A stretch of 64,000 nt of DNA, from contig CAWEPI010000004.1 of the NCBI GenBank assembly GCA_963810945.1, forward strand, positions 496,001 through 560,000, in the 5' to 3' direction. A program made the position numbers and the translations under genes. Each line of letters starts with the position of its first letter. Within the stretch, counting starts at the first letter, position 1. Below the pieces are notes generated by a model. That model saw nothing but the letters and a program-made list of their open reading frames with translations. It was not told the origin of the DNA and searched no databases. This document shows positions 37,253 through 45,544 of this stretch, in pieces. The stretch comes from JAOUEA01 sp963810945. Its GTDB lineage: Bacteria > Actinomycetota > UBA4738 > HRBIN12.

Positions 37253-38569
37253 GTGTCGCCGGATGAGGGATCGCGCCGCCAGCCGGTGCGCGCGATGGTG
37301 GCGAGCACGGTCGGCACGTCGTTGGAGTGGTACGACTTCTTCCTCTACGGGACGGTCGCCGCGTTGGTCTTCCCGCACCTGTTCTTCCCGTCGGCGTCGC
37401 GATACGTGGGGGTCCTCGAGGCCTTCGCGACCTTCGCCGTGGGCTTCGCGGCGCGGCCGGTCGGCGCCGCGATCTTCGGCCACTACGGCGACCGCATCGG
37501 GCGGCGCAACACGCTGATCGTGACCCTGTTGTTGATGGGGGCCGCGAGCATCGCGATCGGCCTGCTCCCCACCGCCGACACGATCGGCGTGTGGGCCGGC
37601 ATCTTGCTCGTGACGTTCCGCATCGTCCAGGGGATCGGGGTCGGCGGCGAGTGGGGCGGCTCGGTCCTGTTGGCGATGGAATGGAGCCGGTCGGCCAAGC
37701 GCGGCTTCGTGGGGTCGTTCCCGCAGCTCGGCGTCCCGATCGGCCTGCTGCTCTCCTCGGGGGTGGTCGCCCTCACGATGCATCTCACCGGCGACGCGTT
37801 CGACACGTGGGGATGGCGGATCCCGTTCCTCATCTCGTTCGTGTTGGTCCTGATCGGGCTCGCGATCCGGCTGAAGGTGGAGGAGACGCCGGAGTTCAGG
37901 CGGATGGTGTCCGCCGGCCGGATCCGGCGAGCGCCGGTCTCCGAGGTCCTTCGCCACCACCCGCGCGAGATCGCGCTCACGGCCCTGATGCGCCTGGCCG
38001 AGCAGACCCCCTTCTACCTGTTCACCGCGTTCGTCCTGTCCTACGGCGTGGATCAGCTCGGGATGCGCCGCGACCTCCTCGTGATGGGCACCCTGGTGGC
38101 CGCCGCGCTCGCCCTCCTCACGGTGCCGTTCTTCGGCTGGCTCTCCGACCGGGTCGGGCGCAAGCGCGTCTACCTCACGGGGGCGGCCCTCACCGTCGCG
38201 ATGGCGCTGCCGTACTACTGGCTGCTCGGCACCGCGATCCCGGCCGTGGTCTTCGCGACGATCGCGCTCTCCCTGATCCCGCACGACATGATGTACGGCC
38301 CGCAGGCGGCGCTGATCGCCGAGGCGTTCGCGCCGGAGGTGCGCTACAGCGGGTCCTCGCTCGGTTACCAGCTCGCCTCGGTGGTGGCGGGTGGCCCGGC
38401 GCCGCTGATCGCGGCCTGGCTGCTGCACACCTTCGGAAGCGGGTACGCGATCGCGGCGTACATCGTGGTGTCCGGACTCATCACGATCGTGGCCACGATC
38501 CTGCTCCGCGAGCGACCCGAGGTCGCGCCTGCCGCGAGCACCCAGGAGCCGATGCGCGCGGCCGCCTAG
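37253..38569 (+). CDS. MFS transporter, metabolite:H+ symporter (shikimate/MHS type)
   Basis: 438 residues from GTG with GGAGGTGG upstream. Twelve helices. 'VGTSLEWYDFFLYGTVAALVF' in helix 1, 'GHYGDRIGRRNTL' (MFS signature loop 2-3), 'RIVQGIGVGGEWGGSVLL' in helix 4 and 'DRVGRKRVYL' in loop 8-9 are characteristic of the MHS family that imports dicarboxylates, shikimate, alpha-ketoglutarate, betaine or proline by proton symport. The exact substrate cannot be read. Confidence 0.93.
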   Translation: MSPDEGSRRQPVRAMVASTVGTSLEWYDFFLYGTVAALVFPHLFFPSASRYVGVLEAFATFAVGFAARPVGAAIFGHYGDRIGRRNTLIVTLLLMGAASIAIGLLPTADTIGVWAGILLVTFRIVQGIGVGGEWGGSVLLAMEWSRSAKRGFVGSFPQLGVPIGLLLSSGVVALTMHLTGDAFDTWGWRIPFLISFVLVLIGLAIRLKVEETPEFRRMVSAGRIRRAPVSEVLRHHPREIALTALMRLAEQTPFYLFTAFVLSYGVDQLGMRRDLLVMGTLVAAALALLTVPFFGWLSDRVGRKRVYLTGAALTVAMALPYYWLLGTAIPAVVFATIALSLIPHDMMYGPQAALIAEAFAPEVRYSGSSLGYQLASVVAGGPAPLIAAWLLHTFGSGYAIAAYIVVSGLITIVATILLRERPEVAPAASTQEPMRAAA

Positions 38570-38627
38570 TTCCGAGGACCCGATGGCCGCCCGTTCACGC
38601 CAGGCGAGGGTTGCGTGCCGCGCGACG

Positions 38628-39956
38628 CTACGGCGCGCGGATGCCGGCGAGCGTCGTCACGACGGCGTCTTCGATGCCGACCGCCGTCGCCTTGTCGAGC
38701 CCCCGCGAGATGATCGAGAACGCCAGCCTGCGGCCGTCCAGCGACGTGACGTATCCCGAGAGCGCCGAGACCGGCGTCTCGAACAGCGTGCCGGTCTTCG
38801 CGCGGACCGGGACGCCCGCGAGGCGCCCCTCCATGGTGCCTTCCCCCGGGGCGGGGAGGGATGCCCACAGGACATCGGCCCACGGTCGCCGCTGCGCGAG
38901 CAGCAGGAGCGTCACCAGCCCGCGCGCGCTGACCCGGTCCCGATGGGAAAGCCCTGATCCGTCGAAGATCTCCGTTCGGACGCCCTGCGCCGCCGCCCAC
39001 GCCTCGATGGCGGCGGCCCCGTGCGCCGTAGTCCCGGGCGCTCCGGCCGCCTCGTCACCCAGCGCCTTCGTCAGCATCTCCGCATCGAAGTTCACCGAGT
39101 CGTGGTTCTGACGGACGACGATCTGGCCGAGCGGGTCGGATCGCACCTCGGCGAGCGTCCGCGCAGCCGGTGGTGCGGCACCCGCTCGTGGCGATCCCCC
39201 CACGGATACGCCGCGCGCGCGCAGCGCCGAGGTGAAGACGTCGGCGGCAACCTCCTCGGGCGTGCCCGTCACATGGTTGCCGTCCACCGCGAGGGCGGTG
39301 GTGCGGGTGACGTAATGGCGGGAGAGGCCGGGCACCCAGCCGGGCGCCCACCAGGCGCGATCGAACGCGGACGTGTCGCCGATGACGCCCCCCGTGATCG
39401 CGTGGACGCCGTCCGCGCGCATCTCCTCCGCGAGCCGCGCGAGATCGGCGTCGTTCAGCTCGGGATCGCCCGCGCCGACCAGCCAGACGTCGCCGCGCAC
39501 CACCCCGGATCGCATCCGCGCCGTCGAGGCGGCGACGGTGGGGAACCGATGGGCGGGCCCGAACGCCTCGAGCGCCGCCATCGAGGTGAGGAGCTTCTCG
39601 TTCGATGCGGGGATCCGCATCTGCCCGGCGTCGTGAACGTAGACGATCCGGTCGGCCGCGCCCACCGCCACCGATACGTCGTAGCCCGCGACGGTCCGAT
39701 CGATCGCCGCCGTCCAGGCGTCCTCGACCGGATCGAGGGTCACGCCCGGAGTGGGGATGGGCGAGGTCGGAGAGGAGGTGGCCGGCGACCCCGCCGCGAC
39801 GGAGGCCGTCGGGCGAGATGCCCGTGGATCGGCGGTGATCTGGGCCGCGGGCGCTCGTGTGCAGGCTCCCGCCAAGGCGGCCACGACCGTCGAGGTCACG
39901 AGCACGCGCACCATCCGCGCGCGTCGACCCGCCGGACCCGCAATGCGCCGCGGCAT
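38628..39956 (-). CDS. dacB: D-alanyl-D-alanine carboxypeptidase/endopeptidase (PBP4, S13)
   Basis: 442 residues. A signal anchor or lipoprotein-like leader ('VLVTSTVVAALAGACTRAP') precedes the S13 domain. The SxxK motif is in 'RIPASNEKLLTSMAAL', the second in 'FDGSGLSHRDRVSARG', and the KTG triad in 'VRAKTGTLFETPVSALSGYV'. It trims or cleaves cross-links of peptidoglycan outside the membrane. The ATG directly follows the stop of the small upstream membrane gene, so the two are co-transcribed. Confidence 0.93.
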   Translation of the reverse strand: MPRRIAGPAGRRARMVRVLVTSTVVAALAGACTRAPAAQITADPRASRPTASVAAGSPATSSPTSPIPTPGVTLDPVEDAWTAAIDRTVAGYDVSVAVGAADRIVYVHDAGQMRIPASNEKLLTSMAALEAFGPAHRFPTVAASTARMRSGVVRGDVWLVGAGDPELNDADLARLAEEMRADGVHAITGGVIGDTSAFDRAWWAPGWVPGLSRHYVTRTTALAVDGNHVTGTPEEVAADVFTSALRARGVSVGGSPRAGAAPPAARTLAEVRSDPLGQIVVRQNHDSVNFDAEMLTKALGDEAAGAPGTTAHGAAAIEAWAAAQGVRTEIFDGSGLSHRDRVSARGLVTLLLLAQRRPWADVLWASLPAPGEGTMEGRLAGVPVRAKTGTLFETPVSALSGYVTSLDGRRLAFSIISRGLDKATAVGIEDAVVTTLAGIRAP

Positions 39957-40130
39957 TCAGACGCCGTGGATCGACGAGATGTCTCGCCCCAGGATCTCGC
40001 CCGACGGGGGGGCGTTGCGCCGGACGATCGCGTCGACGAGAGGAACGATGAAGGGGAGTCCCAGCAGCGCGCTCAGGCCGGCGACCGCCACGAGGACCGA
40101 AACCACCACCGCCCGGCGGATGCGTCCCAT
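39957..40130 (-). CDS. Small membrane protein upstream of dacB
   Basis: 57 residues from the ATG at 40130. The start is supported by TACGAT 6 nt upstream (40137-40142). A single helix 'AVVVSVLVAVAGLSALLGLPFIV' with basic flanks ('MGRIRR', 'AIVRRN') and a tail 'SGEILGRDISSIHGV'. Its stop is directly followed by the dacB ATG, so it is the first gene of the unit. No family recognised. Confidence 0.7.
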   Translation of the reverse strand: MGRIRRAVVVSVLVAVAGLSALLGLPFIVPLVDAIVRRNAPPSGEILGRDISSIHGV

Positions 40131-40159
40131 GCGACCATCGTAGCCCCGGGTCGGCGGGT

Positions 40160-41293
40160 TCAGGCGGGGGCGCGCCAGTGGCGCAGGCACGCGCGCGCGA
40201 GCGCGCGCTCGTGGAAGCGTCCGTCGGGCCGCAGACCCGTGACGCCCCTGCGCTCGACCAGCGTCTCGAGCAGCGGCGCGAGCTGCGCGCCGTAGGTCTC
40301 CATGCACGGCTCGGGGTGCACGCCGGGCCACGAGTAGCAGGAGACCACCGTGCGCCGATGGGCGTGCGGCACTCCGCCGGGCACGGAGGACTCCCACGCA
40401 GGATCGTCCACGGGGAACACGAACCGGTCGAGGCTCCCCTGGGGGATGCCCTCGATCCCCCGCACGGTCGGCGGGTCGGATTCGAGCTGATAGGGGTCCA
40501 CCACGCAGTCGCAGATGACGGCGTGCTCGGGCAGCAGCGCGATCCACGGGTTGGGAACGAGCGGCACGGACGGGTCGGACCGCTGCGTCGTGTCCACGAG
40601 CACGTCGGTGAGGCGGAGCCGCTCCTCCATGTAGCGCGCGTCGGCCGTGAGGTTGCGTCCGATCGTGACCACCTCGACCCCGGGGACGCCGGCGGCGAGC
40701 AGCGCGCGGGAACGCTCGAGGTTCCCGTACTTCGTGGCCGCCTCCACGGCGTGCCGGCCGATCGAGCCCGCCCCCATGATCGTGACGCCGAGTGGGGGTC
40801 GACGGGGATCGCTCAACCCCGGGTAGGTCACGGCGAGCGCGTCGAACGCCGCTTCGAGCGCGTTCCAGGCGACGGCGTGGCTCTCCTCCACCAGGCGGAG
40901 TCCCTCGTCGTTCTCGATGCAGTCCAGGGCGATGGCCTCGACCCCCTGGCGCCGGAGCCGGGCCACGCGTTCGGGGCGGGTGGGGAAGTGCAGCATCGAT
41001 ACGAGGGCGGTCCCCGGGCGCAGCCGGTCGAGGTCGATCTCCTCGGGGCAGCGCAGGACCACGACGACGTCTTGGGCGAACGCCTCCTCGTGTGATGCGA
41101 GGTGCACGTCGGGCCCGATGGCGAGGTAGTCCTCGTCCCGATAGCCCATCCCGGACCCGATGCCCTTCTCCACCGCGAGGCGCGCTCCGTGGGCGATCAG
41201 CCGTCCGAGCAGCGGCGGGAGGAAGTCCCGGCGCTCCGCCTCCTCCTTGCGCATCCTGGGGAAGCCGATCGTCAGCGTGCGGCCAACGTCCAT
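40160..41293 (-). CDS. Alanine-dehydrogenase/PNT-like NAD(P)-binding enzyme, copy 2 of a tandem pair
   Basis: 377 residues from the ATG at 41293 with GGGGAGC upstream. The N-terminal domain ('TIGFPRMRKEEAERRDFLPPLL', 'DVVVVLRCPEEIDLDRLRPG') and the Rossmann site 'LGVTIMGAGSIGRHAVEAATKYG' are like alanine dehydrogenase and saccharopine/lysine-type dehydrogenases. Two Cys-containing segments, 'VICDCVVDPY' and 'VVSCYSWPGVHPEPCMETYG', resemble its neighbour. Amino-acid substrate unknown. The reading frames of the two copies overlap by 22 bp. Confidence 0.8.
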   Translation of the reverse strand: MDVGRTLTIGFPRMRKEEAERRDFLPPLLGRLIAHGARLAVEKGIGSGMGYRDEDYLAIGPDVHLASHEEAFAQDVVVVLRCPEEIDLDRLRPGTALVSMLHFPTRPERVARLRRQGVEAIALDCIENDEGLRLVEESHAVAWNALEAAFDALAVTYPGLSDPRRPPLGVTIMGAGSIGRHAVEAATKYGNLERSRALLAAGVPGVEVVTIGRNLTADARYMEERLRLTDVLVDTTQRSDPSVPLVPNPWIALLPEHAVICDCVVDPYQLESDPPTVRGIEGIPQGSLDRFVFPVDDPAWESSVPGGVPHAHRRTVVSCYSWPGVHPEPCMETYGAQLAPLLETLVERRGVTGLRPDGRFHERALARACLRHWRAPA

Positions 41294-42390
41294 CTCGATA
41301 GCTCCCCTCTCGCGGCGGCGCGGACATCGTGCGTCCCGTGTCGCTCGTCCCATCCGTCCACGGGGATCGACAGCACGAGGGTCATGAAGGGCTCGATCTG
41401 CTCCCCGTAGACCTCCATGCAGGTGCGGGGGTGGATACCGGGCCACGCGTAACACGAGAGCGCGGTGCGGCGGTGCGTCGTGTCGACCTCGGGAGGCTGG
41501 CGATCCCAGGCCGGATCTTCGGGGGGGAAGACCCACTGGTCGAGATCGCCCTGCGGGACCCCCTCGATCCCCTTCACCATGGGCGGATCGACCTCCGGCA
41601 GGTACGGGTCGCTCGAGAGGTCCAGGATCACGGCATCGCGCGGGAGCGCGGACACCCATCGGTTGGGGATCACCGGCAGGGAGGGATCGACGCGGCTCGT
41701 CGCGTCGATCAGCAGGTCGGCCTGCTCCAGACGCGTCAACATGTAGTCCTCGTGCCACGTCAGGTCGAAGTCGACGACCGTGACCTCGACCCCCGGCACG
41801 TTCTTCTCGACCATCTCCTCACGCAGCCGTGGATCTCCGTAGCGCGTGGCGGCGTGCGCCGCATAGCCGCCCACCGCCCCGGAACCGAGGCAGGTGACCC
41901 GCAGCGGACGTCGGCTGGGGTGGGAGAAGTTGGGATGGATCTTCGCGAGCTCCTTGAATCCGGCCTCGACCCCGTTCCATCCGACCGCCCGCAGGTTCTC
42001 GACCATCCGCTGGCCGCCGTCGTCGCGGATCGCATCCAGGCTCAGCCCCCCGATGCCCGCGGCCTCGAGCATCTTGATCCGGCTGGGGCGCGTCGGGAGA
42101 TGGAGCATGGAGACGAGGAAGGTCCCCGGGCGCATCCAGGCGAGGGCCTCCTCCTCCGGGAACCGCAGCACGACCACGACGTCCTGGTCGAAGACCTCGC
42201 GGTACGGCGCGAAGCGCACCCGGGGGTCCAGCGCCAGATAGGCCTCGGGTTCCATCCCCATGGCCTCTCCGTAGCGCTCCTCGAGCACGACCTCGGCCGC
42301 CCCGTCGCGGCAGAGCGCCGCCACGAACGGCGGCAGGAAGTCCCGGCGCTCGCCGGCCTCCTTGTGCATGCGCGGAAGCCCCACCTTCAT
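41272..42390 (-). CDS. Alanine-dehydrogenase/PNT-like NAD(P)-binding enzyme, copy 1 of a tandem pair
   Basis: 372 residues. 'KVGLPRMHKEAGERRDFLPPFV' at the N-terminus and the nucleotide-binding 'RVTCLGSGAVGGYAAHAATRYG' place it in the same family as the downstream copy; the core 'KGIEGVPQGDLDQWVFP' and 'LSCYAWPGIHPRTCMEVYG' are shared. Known members oxidise alanine, lysine or related amino acids with NAD(P). The tandem arrangement suggests a heteromer or two related substrates (inference). Confidence 0.8.
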   Translation of the reverse strand: MKVGLPRMHKEAGERRDFLPPFVAALCRDGAAEVVLEERYGEAMGMEPEAYLALDPRVRFAPYREVFDQDVVVVLRFPEEEALAWMRPGTFLVSMLHLPTRPSRIKMLEAAGIGGLSLDAIRDDGGQRMVENLRAVGWNGVEAGFKELAKIHPNFSHPSRRPLRVTCLGSGAVGGYAAHAATRYGDPRLREEMVEKNVPGVEVTVVDFDLTWHEDYMLTRLEQADLLIDATSRVDPSLPVIPNRWVSALPRDAVILDLSSDPYLPEVDPPMVKGIEGVPQGDLDQWVFPPEDPAWDRQPPEVDTTHRRTALSCYAWPGIHPRTCMEVYGEQIEPFMTLVLSIPVDGWDERHGTHDVRAAARGELSRWTLAAR

Positions 42391-42472
42391 GTGACCATGC
42401 TGGCATCGCGCCGGGCCCGGCGGGGAGGCCGTCCGGACCGCTCTCGGGCGGCCGTCCGGACCTCAACGTGCG

Positions 42473-42478
42473 TAGGCT
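42473..42478 (+). promoter_or_regulatory. -10 box, leaderless, methyltransferase-like gene
   Basis: TAGGCT with 6 nt to the ATG at 42485. Confidence 0.5.
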
Positions 42479-42484
42479 GCTGCC

Positions 42485-42976
42485 ATGGCGCCTGAAGAGG
42501 GATCGCAGGCTCCTGAGCTGGGGCCCAGAGGGGGAGGATGGGTTCTCCTGCAGGGGGTCATGGTCATTGCCGCGGTCGTGGCTGGGCTCCTTGGGAGTGC
42601 CTGGCCGCGTCCCTGGCGGCCGGGGATGGAGATCGCGGCGATCCTCGCAGCGGTCGGCGGCGCGGCGCTGCTAGCGGGGGGGATCGGGAGCCTGGGGAAC
42701 GCGTTCACGCCCTTCCCGCGACCGGTGTCGGGGGCCTCGTTGCGCGACCGCGGCCTCTACGCCTACGTGCGTCATCCGATCTACGGGGGCGTGTTGCTCC
42801 TCGGGCTCGGTTGGGCGCTGTGGAGCTCGCCGATCGTGCTCGTGGCGCTGGGCTGCCTCGCCGCGCTGTTCGAGGGGAAGCGACGGCGTGAGGAAGCGTG
42901 GTTGGTCGAGACGTACCCGGGCTACGCCGCCTATCGAGGTCGGGTCCGCCGCCGATTCGTCCCGTTCCTGTGGTGA
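42485..42976 (+). CDS. Isoprenylcysteine/phospholipid methyltransferase-like membrane protein
   Basis: 163 residues, four helices. 'GLYAYVRHPIYGGVLLLGLGW' and 'RREEAWLVETYPGYAAYRGRVRRRFVP' are the two signatures of the ICMT/PEMT methyltransferase family, in which the AdoMet site lies at the membrane surface. Target could be a phospholipid or another lipid. Complete at both ends. Confidence 0.88.
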   Translation: MAPEEGSQAPELGPRGGGWVLLQGVMVIAAVVAGLLGSAWPRPWRPGMEIAAILAAVGGAALLAGGIGSLGNAFTPFPRPVSGASLRDRGLYAYVRHPIYGGVLLLGLGWALWSSPIVLVALGCLAALFEGKRRREEAWLVETYPGYAAYRGRVRRRFVPFLW

Positions 42977-43006
42977 GCGGGGCTACGACGATCCGACGGG
43001 TCCGAG

Positions 43007-43441
43007 CTAGGTGGCCATCCAGGCGTCGATGCGTTGCTCCACCTCGCGGAGCCGCACCACGATGGCCTTGAGCATCGCGACCGCCACATGTGGATGCGCC
43101 AGGAGGAACGACTGGAACCCGTCGGCCGGGATCATCAGGACCTCCACGGGCCCTTCGGCTTTGACCGTGGCCATGCGTTTGCTGGGCGCGATCAGCGCCA
43201 TCTCGCCGAAGAAGTCACCCGACTTGAGGATGTGGAAGCGCCCCCCCACGTCCACGCGCGCCTCGCCGCTCACGACCACGTACATCCCGTCTGCCTGGTC
43301 ACCCTCGGAGACGATGGGCGCGCCCGCATCGTAGGAGGCCCCCCGTCCGACGGCGACGATCGCGTCGAGGTCTTCGGAGGGAAGCTCGGCGAAGAACGGG
43401 GTCTGCTGCAAGGCGGCGATCTCGATCGTGCGCTCGCTCAT
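43007..43441 (-). CDS. Stand-alone cyclic-nucleotide-binding domain protein
   Basis: 144 residues, a single CAP-like domain. 'FFAELPSEDLDAIVAVG', 'VSEGDQADGMYVVVSGEARV' and the phosphate-binding cassette 'FFGEMALIAPSKRMATVKA' (with Arg and Ala as ligands) are all present. No DNA-binding domain follows, so it probably works as a regulatory partner. Its start overlaps the stop of the YihY/BrkB gene by 4 bp. Confidence 0.88.
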   Translation of the reverse strand: MSERTIEIAALQQTPFFAELPSEDLDAIVAVGRGASYDAGAPIVSEGDQADGMYVVVSGEARVDVGGRFHILKSGDFFGEMALIAPSKRMATVKAEGPVEVLMIPADGFQSFLLAHPHVAVAMLKAIVVRLREVEQRIDAWMAT

Positions 43442-44487
43442 CGGGGCTCTCCTTTCGGTCCGGCGACGTGCTGGGGACCGTCGTCGGGTGGGAGCTTACC
43501 GGTGGAGACGCCTGCGAGGGGGCCGGGCGAGGCTTCTGCGAGCTTACGCTCGCGCAGCACCTGCGTGACCTCCGCGCACAGCAACAGCCACCACATCGTC
43601 AGGTAGAGGAAGGCGAGCACCCCGAAGATCGCCCCGATCGTGCCGTACAGCGCGGTGGTCTTGGCCACCACACGCGTCACGTACTCGGCGCCGAGCGCGT
43701 GGAGCACCAGCCATCCCACCGCGAAGAGGATCGAGCCGGGCAGGTGTTCCAGGAGCCGCGGCCCCGCGCCGGGGGTGAGGAGGCGATAGGTGAGCAGCGC
43801 GAACGCGAGGCTCACCACCGCCAGAACCAGGAAGGACACGAGCTCCGAGATCAGCCGGATGTTCCCGATGATCCTGAGTCCTGCCGAGAGGCCTCCCGCG
43901 GTGGCCAGGACGATGAACAGCAACACGATGGGGGTGCCGAGCAAGGCGGCGGAGACCCGGCCGAACACGAGGCCCGTGCGCTGCGTCCGGAAGATGGTCC
44001 CGAACGCGTTGCGTGCCCTCGCGGCGAACCCCGACGCCGACCATACGACGGCGATCGCCCCGACCACCCCGATCCCGATCTGCTGGGCGGTCTGCACGTT
44101 GAGCGAGGTGTTCACCATGGTCGACAGGCCCGGGATCACGTTGGCGACCGCGTCGAGCACGTCCTGCGTCGCTTTGGGGTCGTTCTTGAGGACGGCCCCC
44201 GTGATCGAGAGCATCACCATCAACAGGGGCGGCAGCGAGAGGAACGCACCGTAGGTCAAGGACCCAGCCAGGATGCCGATGGCATCGCTCCCCACGCGCC
44301 CCGCCACCACCAGGATGGGTGCAACGACCCGTCTCCACCCGGTCGCTTCGTCGGTGCTCGCCCGCGTCTCGACGTCCTGCAACCGACGCTGGAAGGACGC
44401 CTCCTTCGCCGCGAAGCGACGCCACCCCTTCGGGACGGACTCCCGTTCCCCGCCGGCTCCGCCGTCTGCGTTCCCTGGTTCGCTCAC
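43438..44487 (-). CDS. YihY/BrkB-family membrane protein
   Basis: About 349 residues from the GTG at 44487, which has CATGCT 6 nt upstream. Six or so membrane helices, for example 'GILAGSLTYGAFLSLPPLLMVML', 'IGVVGAIAVVWSASGFAARA' and 'GTIGAIFGVLAFLYLTMWWLLL' near the end, which fit the YihY/BrkB family once called ribonuclease BN. A basic, Glu-rich N-terminus lies in the cytoplasm. The 4-bp overlap with the cNMP-binding gene implies a joint function, perhaps cNMP-dependent control of the membrane protein (inference). Confidence 0.85.
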   Translation of the reverse strand: MSEPGNADGGAGGERESVPKGWRRFAAKEASFQRRLQDVETRASTDEATGWRRVVAPILVVAGRVGSDAIGILAGSLTYGAFLSLPPLLMVMLSITGAVLKNDPKATQDVLDAVANVIPGLSTMVNTSLNVQTAQQIGIGVVGAIAVVWSASGFAARARNAFGTIFRTQRTGLVFGRVSAALLGTPIVLLFIVLATAGGLSAGLRIIGNIRLISELVSFLVLAVVSLAFALLTYRLLTPGAGPRLLEHLPGSILFAVGWLVLHALGAEYVTRVVAKTTALYGTIGAIFGVLAFLYLTMWWLLLCAEVTQVLRERKLAEASPGPLAGVSTGKLPPDDGPQHVAGPKGEPR

Positions 44488-44633
44488 GAGCGAAGCATGG
44501 CACGCGATCGGGGCCGTTCGGGTGCCAAGGTCAAGGGTTCGTGACGGTTCCTCAAAGCGTCGCCTAGTTCCGTGGAGGAGCCGGTGCATGCACCCGTCCG
44601 GCGAGCGACCATGAGAGGGAAGGAGGTGGACAC

Positions 44634-44924
44634 GTGTCGACGAGCACTCCGATCCACCCGCGCCACGGACGGTCCGAGCCCGGGACGTTGCTGAGGTGGG
44701 TGATGGTGACAGCGCTCCTCGGGGTCAGCGTGCTGGTCGTGGTGACCGGGATCCGAACGGCTCACCTGGGGGACCTCTCGCCGATCCGCCGGGTGCACGC
44801 GGTCTCACCGATCGCATACCCCTCGCCTCCGCCTACTCGCGCGACCGCGTCGCACACCGCCGGTGCCACTGCCGTCCGTCCAGCGGGGCGTTCACGCATC
44901 GTCTCTCTCACCCCGGACGACTGA
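44634..44924 (+). CDS. Small single-pass membrane protein
   Basis: 96 residues from GTG at 44634, with a very strong AAGGAGGTGG upstream. One helix ('WVMVTALLGVSVLVVVTGI') and a Pro/Ser/Ala-rich outer segment ('PSPPPTRATASHTAGATAV'). No family recognised. Divergent from the YihY gene. Confidence 0.65.
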   Translation: MSTSTPIHPRHGRSEPGTLLRWVMVTALLGVSVLVVVTGIRTAHLGDLSPIRRVHAVSPIAYPSPPPTRATASHTAGATAVRPAGRSRIVSLTPDD

Positions 44925-45048
44925 ACGAGGGCGGGGAGGTCCGGCGACGGGCCCTGCGCCAGGCCCTGCGCTGAAGGGGTCGGGAGGCCCGCTACCTGCC
45001 GTTCGGCCCGACCTACGCTGGCCTCGACGAGGATGAGGGGATGAGGCC

Positions 45049-45540
45049 ATGTTGACCGACGAGCTCGAGATCGCCCTGAACGAGCAATGCAACAAGGAGT
45101 GGTACTCCGCCTACCTGTACCTGGCGATGTCAGCGCACTTCGAGCAGGCCAACCTCCCGGGGTTCGCGCACTGGATGCGGCTGCAGGCGGCCGAGGAGCA
45201 GGTCCACGCGATGAAGTTCTTCGACCACATCTTGGACCGCGGAGGGATCGTGCGGCTCGCACAGGTCGCTGAGCCCCCGAGCGTCTTCGCGACTCCCCTC
45301 GATGTGTTCGAGCAGGCGCTCGAGCACGAACGCATGATCTCCTCCTCCATCGATGCGCTCTTCCCGGTGGCCGATCCGGCTACGATCGCCTTCCTCCAGT
45401 GGTTCGCGATCGAGCAGATCGAAGAGGAGCAGACCGTCGGGCAGATCGTCGAGTCGCTCTGCATGGCCGGGAAGGACGTCCCGATCCTCCTGCTCCTCGA
45501 TCGCGAACTCGGCGCACGGGTGGGCACATCCGTGGAGTGA
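45049..45540 (+). CDS. ftn: Ferritin
   Basis: 163 residues. Ferroxidase ligands are in place: Glu17 ('CNKEWYS'), Glu50 and His53 ('AAEEQVHAMKF'), Glu in 'EHERMISS' and Gln/Glu near 'IEEEQTVGQ'. The four-helix bundle and length match bacterial non-haem ferritins that oxidise and store iron. The next gene starts 4 bp after the stop, so the two are probably co-transcribed. Confidence 0.95.
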   Translation: MLTDELEIALNEQCNKEWYSAYLYLAMSAHFEQANLPGFAHWMRLQAAEEQVHAMKFFDHILDRGGIVRLAQVAEPPSVFATPLDVFEQALEHERMISSSIDALFPVADPATIAFLQWFAIEQIEEEQTVGQIVESLCMAGKDVPILLLLDRELGARVGTSVE

Positions 45541-45544
45541 CGCG

